Origin: Chitinophagaceae bacterium
Lineage (GTDB): Bacteria; Bacteroidota; Bacteroidia; Chitinophagales; Chitinophagaceae
Reading direction: 5' to 3'
Assembly: GCA_021151685.1 (NCBI GenBank)
Contig: JAGKWS010000076.1
Span: 1-20,295 of the forward strand
DNA: 20,295 nucleotides
The notes beneath the pieces were generated by a model. That model was not told the origin of the DNA and searched no databases. It saw nothing but the letters and a program-made list of their open reading frames with translations. Shown here piece after piece: positions 1 through 6,953 of the stretch. Position 1 is the stretch's first letter. Each line of letters begins with the position of its first letter. Both the position numbers and the translations under genes were made by a program.

Positions 1-2039
1 GCCTCCTGAGACCGCACTGCCACCTCGTCATTGCTCCGCTCCACATAGTTGTTACTTTGTTCGTTATCCAAGATACGGCCTTTCACGTTTTCGGCAAGCT
101 GTATGCCCAAAATATCTGTCAATTCCTGCCTTATGGTCTTGTCATATATAGGGCAGGCGGCCTCTATGCGGTGGTCCAGGTTGCGTACCATCCAGTCGGC
201 CGACGATATATACACATCGGCATCCTTGCCACTACCAAAGATAAACACCCTTGCATGCTCCAGATAGTCGTCTATAATGCTTACGGCCCGTATAGAGCCC
301 TTTATTTTGCCAATGTCGGTAAAGGCGCAGCATATGCCCCGCACCACCATTTGCACCTGCACACCCGCCCGGGCCGCAGCATATATCTGGTCTATCAGTA
401 TCTGGTCTACAAGGCTATTCAGCTTTATGGTGGCAGTACCCGCTTCTTTTTTCTTAGCCAGCTTTACTTGTTTTTCCATGGCGGCCATCATGGCGGTACG
501 CATACTCACCGGCGATACCGGTAGCACCTTGCACTGCCTCAGTGCGGCCGCCTTTTTGTGCGGATGCTCTATATAGTCAAATATCCGGTTGATGTCGGCC
601 AGTATGGCACGGTTGGCCGTTATCAGTACATGGTCGCCGTAGTACGATGCCGTATTTTCATTGAAGTTGCCCGTGCTGATGAAGCCATACTGAACGGTCT
701 TATTAAATTCCCGCTTCTTTATCACGCATATCTTGGCATGCACCTTCATACCCGGTATGCCCAATAGCACCTTCACACCTTCCTCTTCCAGATAAGATTT
801 CCAGTACATGTTCGCTTCCTCATCAAACCGCGCGCGCAGCTCCAGTACCACAGTTACCTGCTTGCCATTGCGCACCGCATTAATGAGCGCATTAATGACC
901 TTAGAATTTTTGGCTACCCGGTACAGGGCAATGCGTATGCTCTGCACAAACGGGTCTATGGCCGCTTCGCGCAGCAGGTCTATCACCGAGTCGAACGAGT
1001 GATAGGGCATGTGCAGCATCACATCGCGTTTCTGTATCACATCCATTATGCGGCAGGGTTGCTGCAGCAGCGGGTGTACAAATGCCTTGGGCCTGCGGCG
1101 CAGGTTGGTAAATACCGATGACGGGAAATCTATAAAATCTTTGAAGTTGTGTATGCGTCCACCCGGTATCAGGTTGTCTTTTTTGCTCATACCCAGCCGC
1201 TGCACCAGATAGTTCAGCAAGGTAGGGTCTATCTGCCTGTCGTACACAAAGCGGGTAGCACGGCCTTTCTTGCGGTTTTTTATGCCTTTTTCCAGCTCGT
1301 CTATCAGGTTGGTATTTACGTCATTATCCGTTTCCAGCTCGGCATCGCGGGTCATTTTGATGATGTAACTCAGAAACCTGTCGAACCCGAATGGCGCAAA
1401 CAACAGGGGCAAGTTGTACCTGATGATATCTTCCAACAATATTATGTCGGTAGTGCCTGCTTCCGATGGCATGATGACAAACCGGGGCAATACCCTTGTA
1501 GGTATTTCTATAAGTGCATAGCGTTGCGCCATAGACTCGGCCGTTTTGCCCAGCACGCACGCAAGGTATATCGACTTGTCGCGCAGCAGGGGCATCTGCG
1601 GTATAGACTCTATCATCAGCGGAATGATTTGTGTGCGCAGCTCATCTTCAAAGTAGCGCGTCACAAACTCTTTCTGCTGTTTCGATAGTTGTTTTTCGTT
1701 CTTTATATGAATTTTCTGATGCTCCAGCTCACGTATAATGCCAGAATAAGATGCGTCGAATTCTTGCTGTTGCGCCAGTACCGTCTGTTGTATCTTCTTC
1801 AGTATTTTGGCCGGGTTGTTTTCCAGATGCACATGGGCCGATTTGCCCAATAGCAGCATCTTGTTGAGCGTGGCTACACGCACACGGAAAAACTCATCGA
1901 GATTGTTGGAGAAAATACCCAAAAAACGAAGGCGATCGTGCAGATGATTTTCCGGGTCGTTGGCTTCCTGTAGCACCCGTGCATTGAACGCCAGCCAGCT
2001 TATATCGCGGATAATTGCGTTTTTCGTCTTTTTATACAT
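1..2039 (-). CDS. ppk1: Polyphosphate kinase 1 (3' end outside window)
   Basis: Reversibly transfers the gamma-phosphate of ATP to inorganic polyphosphate; a cytoplasmic or membrane-associated enzyme. The minus-strand frame is open for 679 codons from the ATG at 2039-2037 to the window edge. The N-terminus reads RDISWLAFNARVLQEA, followed by FSNNLDEFFRVRVA, typical of the Ppk1 N domain. The catalytic domain has KVHAKICVIKKRE with the putative phospho-accepting histidine at residue 434, and LEHARVFIFGSG with the second conserved histidine at residue 595. The last visible residues (VRSQE) match the usual C-terminus, so only about ten residues should be missing. It is divergent from the ATPase gene at 2294 across a 254-nt gap. 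The start is the first ATG and gives the canonical N-terminus. Identification is from family motifs; no disruption was seen. Confidence 0.95.
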   Translation of the reverse strand, partial: MYKKTKNAIIRDISWLAFNARVLQEANDPENHLHDRLRFLGIFSNNLDEFFRVRVATLNKMLLLGKSAHVHLENNPAKILKKIQQTVLAQQQEFDASYSGIIRELEHQKIHIKNEKQLSKQQKEFVTRYFEDELRTQIIPLMIESIPQMPLLRDKSIYLACVLGKTAESMAQRYALIEIPTRVLPRFVIMPSEAGTTDIILLEDIIRYNLPLLFAPFGFDRFLSYIIKMTRDAELETDNDVNTNLIDELEKGIKNRKKGRATRFVYDRQIDPTLLNYLVQRLGMSKKDNLIPGGRIHNFKDFIDFPSSVFTNLRRRPKAFVHPLLQQPCRIMDVIQKRDVMLHMPYHSFDSVIDLLREAAIDPFVQSIRIALYRVAKNSKVINALINAVRNGKQVTVVLELRARFDEEANMYWKSYLEEEGVKVLLGIPGMKVHAKICVIKKREFNKTVQYGFISTGNFNENTASYYGDHVLITANRAILADINRIFDYIEHPHKKAAALRQCKVLPVSPVSMRTAMMAAMEKQVKLAKKKEAGTATIKLNSLVDQILIDQIYAAARAGVQVQMVVRGICCAFTDIGKIKGSIRAVSIIDDYLEHARVFIFGSGKDADVYISSADWMVRNLDHRIEAACPIYDKTIRQELTDILGIQLAENVKGRILDNEQSNNYVERSNDEVAVRSQE

Positions 2040-2082
2040 GATGTAAGCAATAGCAATTGTAGTGCTTCATAAGCACCTGCGG

Positions 2083-2113
2083 TAAAAATAGGCGCATCTA
2101 CCCACGCCACCAA
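2083..2113 (-). promoter_or_regulatory. Putative ppk1 promoter (Bacteroidota type)
   Basis: On the minus strand, TTGG (2113-2110) is followed after 19 nt by TATTTTTA (2090-2083). The second element is one base from the -7 consensus TAnnTTTG. It lies about 45 nt upstream of the ppk1 ATG. This is sequence similarity only. Confidence 0.45.
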
Positions 2114-2245
2114 TGACTTGCCCGTTGGTACTGAAAATTTAATATTGCGATAATGGTTTTTGTGTAGTATTTGGAGGGGGAACGGTTTATTAGCTATAGA
2201 AATGTTACTGCCAACACTGTGGTAGCAAGTATGTAGTAGCTGTGC

Positions 2246-2253
2246 TATTTTTG
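2246..2253 (+). promoter_or_regulatory. Putative -7 box for the ATPase/nuclease-like pair
   Basis: TATTTTTG is a perfect match to the Bacteroidota -7 consensus TAnnTTTG and lies 40 nt before the ATG at 2294. No good TTTG -33 box is seen at the expected spacing. The rest of 2040-2293 shows no coding potential that I can recognise. Confidence 0.5.
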
Positions 2254-2293
2254 CCTAACTTACCATCTTGTAGTAGTTACTTAACGGTATCAT

Positions 2294-3355
2294 ATGATTA
2301 AGTCAATATCGCTCCAAAATTTCATGGGCTATAAGAGTTTCAAAAGCGATTTTGCTGTGGTCAATGTCATAGTTGGTAAAAATGACACAGGTAAAACGGG
2401 ACTTTTGAAGTTGCTCTATGCTACCGCAAAAACTGTGGATGTATATAGCCGTAAGAGCCAAAATCAAGAGGTTAGTCTCAAAAAGCAGTTGGCAGAAAAA
2501 CTCTATGATACGTTTCAGCCCGGCAAAAAAGGTTTGGGCGAAATGGTAACCAAGTGAAGTAAGGAGAAACTGAGTGTAGATATAGAGTTTTACCATCGGT
2601 CACTTACATATGAAGATCGTTTGCATTTCACCTTTGGCGAAGCCACTAATAGTACAATTGTAGATGGTCAGGAGAGTATAAAAGCCATATCTGAGCAGTT
2701 TAGGTGCCTATTCATACCTGCGAAAGAAGTACTCACCGCCTTAAAGGCTATAAGGGCCACACGCGACAATTTGCATATTCATGGGTTCGACGATACGTAT
2801 CTCGATTTGATAAAATCACTCGTAGTGCCCACGCAAAAGGGCAACATTACGAAAGAGCTTACCAACGTAAATCAAAAGCTTAAAGAGCTATTTGGGGGCC
2901 GCATTGAACAAGGAGATGATGATGATTTTGTCTTCAAAAAAGGCAATGCAGAGTTTCAGATGCAAATGACCGCCGAAGGTGTAAAGAAAATAGGTATCCT
3001 GACCACACTAATACGCAATCGCCAGCTAAATGCCAATTCTGTCCTTTTCTTGGATGAACCAGAGACAGCTTTGCACCCCGAGGCCACACGCGAACTGGTA
3101 GAAATGCTGATGCTGATGGCAAAAGCCGGCATACAAATATTTATAGCAACGCACAATTATTTTGTACTGAAGCAGATGTACATCTGTGCAAAAAGAGATA
3201 ATGTAAGGACAAACTGTTACAAGCTGGACAAAGAAAAGGGGAAAACGGTGGAATACAGTGTGAATGATCTTGCAGAGCAGTTTCCCGAGAATACAATTTC
3301 GCAGGAGGCCATCAACATGTCAGACGATGAAATAAAACTTGATCTGGGATTCTAA
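2294..3355 (+). pseudogene. AAA (SMC/ABC-like) ATPase interrupted by one in-frame TGA
   Basis: Predicted ATP-hydrolysing protein of the AAA_15/AAA_21-like group found in many defence modules. The reading frame from ATG 2294 is identical on both sides of a TGA at 2555-2557 (codon 88); reading through gives 353 residues. Visible motifs are the Walker A GKNDTGKT at 28-35, a signature-like stretch around 225-235, Walker B VLFLDEPE at 250-257, and an H-loop ATHN with the histidine at 287. No TOPRIM or other C-terminal nuclease domain is seen. The lesion falls in a TKxSKEKLSV context, where one base (TGA from GGA) would restore glycine. Downstream the frame can restart only at a TTG (2621), which would leave the Walker A motif behind. 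The next gene begins 15 nt after the stop. Either a true nonsense mutation or a sequencing error; recoding is unlikely. Function is inferred. Confidence 0.8.
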
Positions 3356-3370
3356 AATTTAAGACGTACT

Positions 3371-3886
3371 ATGCCCGGTTTCACAGAAAGCAACATTACA
3401 CACGATTTCCCCGACAACAATTTTTTTCGTTTCGCAGACTGTTCTGGCTTCAGGAAGCTGAGCGGTGCCAACTTTAAGGAAATGGATGCCTGCTGGCACG
3501 AGCACGGCAGCAATACCTATTGGCTCATAGAGCTCAAAGACTTTACCGCCAACCTTGACGCGGGAAACCCTATTGAGTCGCGAGTATGGGACATTGTTAA
3601 AAAGGCAGTCGATTCGTTGCAGATGTTCCTCTCTGCAAAACACAATTATTCGTATAGTGTCAATGAAATGTTGCCCTGTATGCCGGTAGTTCCCGGTGGT
3701 CTCACAAATTTCAAGGTCTTTACCATTGTACATTGCCCGTCTGAAAAGAAAGCAGACATCCAGCATTTGCATAATTCTTTTCGTGCCAAATTTTTACCCT
3801 ATGCCAGATTGTTTGGCATTACCAATTATGGCGTATTGGAGCACACACAGGCAATGCGTTTAGTACCGCAGAATATTGTTAGGTAA
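3371..3886 (+). CDS. Putative PD-(D/E)XK nuclease-like partner of the ATPase
   Basis: A soluble 171-residue protein with no signal peptide or membrane segment. Residues 37-57 read EMDACW, a spacer, then WLIELKDF. D39, E54 and K56 fit the D-x(n)-E-x-K core of PD-(D/E)XK nucleases, with E6 or E37 as a possible extra acidic ligand. The hydrophobic WLIEL before the lysine fits the core beta strand. It follows the ATPase by 15 nt on the same strand, so the two are probably co-transcribed and may act together, the ATPase as sensor or motor and this protein as effector. I do not recognise a named family. The nuclease call rests on one short motif; a non-catalytic partner is possible. The start is the ATG giving the compact gap. 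Confidence 0.7.
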   Translation: MPGFTESNITHDFPDNNFFRFADCSGFRKLSGANFKEMDACWHEHGSNTYWLIELKDFTANLDAGNPIESRVWDIVKKAVDSLQMFLSAKHNYSYSVNEMLPCMPVVPGGLTNFKVFTIVHCPSEKKADIQHLHNSFRAKFLPYARLFGITNYGVLEHTQAMRLVPQNIVR

Positions 3887-3887
3887 G

Positions 3888-4055
3888 CTACTGTTTACTG
3901 GCGTTCATGGCCTTTACTTGCCACTGTGGGTATTCTTCTATTAACTGTGTAATAAAGCATGTTTTGTGAGGTGTTGAATATGTTAATGTGACTTTTTTGA
4001 TGCGTAGGGCAGTCAGTTGTGTACATTCCGGGTTATCATTATTGTCTGTCGATTT
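3888..4055 (-). pseudogene. Orphan coding tail, probably the frameshifted C-terminus of the OmpA-domain protein
   Basis: This minus-strand frame is open for 55 codons to a TAG at 3890-3888 but has no ATG near its beginning; a TGA sits just upstream (4058-4056). The translation is protein-like, with segments such as LRIKKVTLTYST and ITQLIEEYPQW. It begins exactly where the OmpA frame ends, at an A4 run (4053-4056). Removing one A there would join VEFLK to this frame as a C-terminal extension. It could instead be the remnant of another gene. The rest of the 3887-4038 gap between the convergent units holds no clear terminator. Confidence 0.4.
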
Positions 4056-5138
4056 TCAAAAATTCAACCCGTCTGTTTTGTGCTTTGTTTTCTGATGTGG
4101 TATTGGGTTTCACCGGCTGGGTATCGCCGTACCCTTTTGCTACAATTCTGTTGCTATCAATGTGGTTTACAATAAGGTATTTGCGTATGGCGTTGGCACG
4201 GTTAAAAGATAAATTTCTGTTTGCTTCCGCATTGCCGTCATTGTCTGTATGTCCCGACACCTCTAAATATACAGATGAATTTTCAGTAAGAAACGATACA
4301 AGGTCTTGCAAATAAGCGTAGCTGGCTGGCTGAATTGTATATTTATTCACATCAAAATATATGTCGTGGCATACAGTGTGTTGCCTGTAAGTATAGAATC
4401 TAAAGAGTTGTTACGTGGTTTGATGGCCACTTTTACGTTTCTGTATTTCACTTTACTAAATGCACTGTGCAACGCAATTCGTATGGGCGAATAGCCACAG
4501 GTATCTATGGTAAGTACCAGTTTGTTGTCTATGTACCAGTGTATTTGCCGTTGCCGGAATGAAAGTGCAAAATGGTGCCATTTTGCAAAATCAAATGTTG
4601 TCCGTAGAGTAGTCTCCTTTTTATACTTCCTTGGAAATTTAGTTTCATAGCCCAACAAAATGTCATTGGTTTCGGTGTTGGATATGCGGAAGAGTACTTG
4701 TTCGCAGCCTGCTACCCGTCCCGGTAAAACAAAGTGCAAACACTGTCTTATTTTTTCTGCTGTATCTGTAAATGCAAAATCATACTCAACTGTAAACTCG
4801 TTGCTCAGGTAAGCAGTGCGATAATAGATGTTGGGCTCAATAAGTGGTGGGTCGTAGGCATTGGTCTCTAAAAAACAGGAATAGTCTGCGCCGTGTACTT
4901 TGTATTGCTGTATAGATGCTAAAAAGTCACCACCATTGCATTTTGCCAACGTCCATTTCCCCGGAAATTTCCCCGGATTAGTACCGCTAAAATCATCGTA
5001 GAAAATAATTTTAGATTGCGGTACAAAAGTATCACCACCTGTTTGTGCAAAAATTGCATTGTTGCAAAAACAGTATGCACACAACATCAGGCTCCATAAG
5101 AAGTGTTTGTGTATTATTTTGGCAATCCTATGCGGCAT
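4039..5138 (-). pseudogene. OmpA-family outer-membrane/periplasmic protein, frameshifted
   Basis: An envelope protein expected to bind peptidoglycan through a C-terminal OmpA domain. The first part (5138-4347, 263 codons) has a signal peptide ending near residue 32 (IFAQ) and a beta-sandwich-like region with YDDFSGTNPGKFPGKW, known from Bacteroidota OmpA proteins. It runs out of frame at TGA 4349-4347. The OmpA domain (FDVNKYTIQP, GHTDNDGN, NLSFNRA, NRRVEFLKI) continues in another frame to 4039, and its only possible start is a GTG (4350) inside the domain. One extra T in the minus-strand T4 run (plus 4354-4357) would fuse the parts as TTYI-FDVNKYT, giving about 365 residues, the usual family length. 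It follows the DUF6624-like gene by 11 nt. Lesion or homopolymer error cannot be separated here. Confidence 0.8.
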
Positions 5139-5149
5139 AATACGGGTGT

Positions 5150-6112
5150 TTAGTCTATCCGATACTTTTTACCGCAAAAATAATTGGCGGGATATGGTTG
5201 TGGTTTGTAATTGTCAGGCAGAGGGTCGCCCGGAAAATTTTCATCTTTAAGCCGTAGCAGATTATACGAAAATCGAATGCTGTCTACTTTACTAATATCG
5301 TCTATTGTAAAATACCTTCTACTACCACCAGATAGCCCGGCAAGGCTATTCTTCCCCTGTCTTATCCTTTGTCGGTCTTTCATAAATAATATTTGCGATT
5401 TTTCAGGGAAATCGCAAGTGGCATTGAGTTGTTCCAGCTTATTCAGTATATAGTTACTCCATGCATTATCATAGGTAGTAGTGTGCATTATCAACACATG
5501 CAAATCGCTTGTAGGAAAGCCAAGTTTTTTATAAGTAGGATAACCATATTTATCCAGAACATATTTGATGAGTTCAAAGCTTGTACTGTCGGCCCTGTAG
5601 AATACTTTGTTAACCAACAATTTTATTGCAGATGACGTATCGAACATCTCTTCTCTCGACAGAAGTAAGCCACTCCTTAAGCCTTGATCAATTGCAAACG
5701 CAGATACGAACTGCCTGTATAAATCAAGGTTCATTCGGCTTCTATTTTCTGACAGTTTTTTATTGATGGCTATTGTGTCCATTCGGCTATAAATGAGCGG
5801 AGATTCCCCTTTAATACGGCTTAACCCATCTCCACTATGCAAAACAGCCTTGGTATAGTACACTGTCGCCGAATCGGCATAGCCATAACTGGCATATTTG
5901 CGTGCCAATAGCCAGTAATAGTCGCCCACATTACTGTCATCCAGAAACGATATGGCATCTTTTAGTGATGCCATGCTCATTATGGTATCATTTCTTTCTT
6001 CGTAATACTGACTTAGATGGTATATTCTATTAAAACAATCGCATTTTGTTTGCGCAAATGCCGATAATGACACAAACGTCAGTAAGGTGGAAATAATTTT
6101 CTTCGAAGTCAT
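5150..6112 (-). CDS. Secreted DUF6624-like protein with a TPR-like N-terminal region
   Basis: A 320-residue exported protein of unknown function. The frame extends to 6148, but the ATG at 6112 places a clean signal peptide (KKIISTLLTFVSLSAFA, cut near 20) at the N-terminus, so I chose it. Residues about 30-95 look like TPR-type helices (YYWLLARKYASYGYADSA). Residues 135-260 carry the pattern I associate with DUF6624: DQ at 142-143, R146, KYGYP near 188-192, H210 and DR at 246-247. The C-terminal 55 residues are proline- and charge-rich. It is the first gene of a two-gene unit with the OmpA protein 11 nt downstream, and divergent from the S4 gene at 6400. The family assignment is from pattern memory and is moderate. 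Confidence 0.75.
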   Translation of the reverse strand: MTSKKIISTLLTFVSLSAFAQTKCDCFNRIYHLSQYYEERNDTIMSMASLKDAISFLDDSNVGDYYWLLARKYASYGYADSATVYYTKAVLHSGDGLSRIKGESPLIYSRMDTIAINKKLSENRSRMNLDLYRQFVSAFAIDQGLRSGLLLSREEMFDTSSAIKLLVNKVFYRADSTSFELIKYVLDKYGYPTYKKLGFPTSDLHVLIMHTTTYDNAWSNYILNKLEQLNATCDFPEKSQILFMKDRQRIRQGKNSLAGLSGGSRRYFTIDDISKVDSIRFSYNLLRLKDENFPGDPLPDNYKPQPYPANYFCGKKYRID

Positions 6113-6183
6113 AACCAATTGTTTAGTACTATCGTCCAATAGCAACACAGTGTCTCCTCTGCATTGTTACATACTGTAAATTC

Positions 6184-6258
6184 CACGAAATCTACTTGGG
6201 TATATTCCTTATGACTTCTGGTGGCATCAACAATATATAAAATATTTCGTGAAATTTC
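6184..6258. promoter_or_regulatory. Inverted repeat and nested palindromes in a divergent promoter region
   Basis: CACGAAAT (6184-6191) is the inverse of ATTTCGTG (6244-6251). The right copy also lies in ATTTC-GT-GAAAT (6244-6255) and overlaps GAAATTTC (6251-6258). It lies between the divergent genes starting at 6112 and 6400, so an operator is possible. Chance is also possible in AT-rich DNA. Confidence 0.25.
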
Positions 6259-6387
6259 AGTTTTCATCCGTCACTTACTGTGCAGATTGGCCCAAAGGCA
6301 TTAAAATGCGAAAAAAGCACATCACCTTTTTCTTCACTAATCCTCTATGTCGTCCAAACACACCATCCCCCCTTCCCCCCAAATCCC

Positions 6388-6395
6388 TAATTTTG
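6388..6395 (+). promoter_or_regulatory. Putative -7 box directly before the S4-domain gene
   Basis: TAATTTTG matches TAnnTTTG perfectly and ends only 4 nt before the ATG at 6400. If used, the transcript would be leaderless or nearly so. No TTTG -33 box is visible; the upstream stretch is C-rich. Confidence 0.45.
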
Positions 6396-6399
6396 CACT

Positions 6400-6801
6400 A
6401 TGGAAAAACCCCGTCTCGATAAGTATTTATGGGCCATACGCCAGTTCAAGACCCGTACACAAGCCACCGAAGCTATAGATGGGGGCAAGGTGCGCCTGAA
6501 TGGCGATACCGTAAAGCCCTCGCGCTCGGTATCTATTGGCGATAAGTTTCAGATAAAGACCCCCGCAGGCCGCAAAACCATAGAGGTTACCGGCCTGCTG
6601 GACAATAGGGTAGCCTATCCCGAGGCTATAAAACACTATATAGACATTACCCCCGAGGAAGATAAGATACAGGTGAGCATGGCCCCGAGTTTCTATACCG
6701 GCAAACGCCTGAGCAAAACCGGCCACCCCACCAAAAAACAACGTCGCGACCTGGAAGATTTCCTGAATGAAGCCCCTGCCGACCCCGATGCGGGTGAGTA
6801 A
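6400..6801 (+). CDS. hslR: S4-domain RNA-binding protein (Hsp15/HslR-like)
   Basis: A 133-residue cytosolic protein. Residues 5-52 (RLDKYLWAIRQFKTRTQA, then GGKVRLNGDTVKPSR, then VSIGDKFQI) are a classical S4 RNA-binding domain. In E. coli, Hsp15 of this family binds 50S subunits carrying stalled peptidyl-tRNA. The lysine/arginine-rich C-terminal part (KKQRRDLEDFLNE at about 112-124) matches Hsp15-like proteins in Bacteroidota, and the acidic last residues are unremarkable. The start is fixed because the S4 domain begins within five residues of the ATG. It stands 152 nt before mgtE, which appears to have its own promoter. The specific heat-shock role is inferred from the family. Confidence 0.88.
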   Translation: MEKPRLDKYLWAIRQFKTRTQATEAIDGGKVRLNGDTVKPSRSVSIGDKFQIKTPAGRKTIEVTGLLDNRVAYPEAIKHYIDITPEEDKIQVSMAPSFYTGKRLSKTGHPTKKQRRDLEDFLNEAPADPDAGE

Positions 6802-6874
6802 ATTGGTTGGATTTTATTTCGCCATTCTTGCTGACTGGTAGCAAAAAATTAACACCAACACCACGGAATAAACC

Positions 6875-6882
6875 TACCTTTG
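6875..6882 (+). promoter_or_regulatory. Putative -7 box for mgtE
   Basis: TACCTTTG is a perfect Bacteroidota -7 match, giving a leader of about 65 nt before the ATG at 6954. No clear -33 TTTG is seen at 19-21 nt spacing. Confidence 0.5.
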
Positions 6883-6902
6883 CGTGCCTTTTCAAAAAAA
6901 CG

Positions 6903-6917
6903 CATGGTTTTGCCATG
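6903..6917 (+). other. Small hairpin in the mgtE leader
   Basis: CATGG (6903-6907), loop TTTTG, CCATG (6913-6917) could form a 5-bp stem in the mgtE 5' leader. It is too short to call a riboswitch and has no resemblance to the M-box that I can see. Confidence 0.2.
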
Positions 6918-6953
6918 TCATCCTTTATAAAATTAAACCATACATGAGCGGTA

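Noticed and set aside
2555..2557. TGA read as selenocysteine or tryptophan
   Set aside because: There is no SECIS-like hairpin or Sec machinery in view. Several other genes here (the OmpA-protein N-terminal ORF, 8370's upstream frame) show TGA acting as an ordinary stop, and a single-base change explains the site better.
6903..6917. Magnesium riboswitch in the mgtE leader
   Set aside because: Only a 5-bp hairpin is seen in a 65-nt leader; an M-box needs a much larger structured element.
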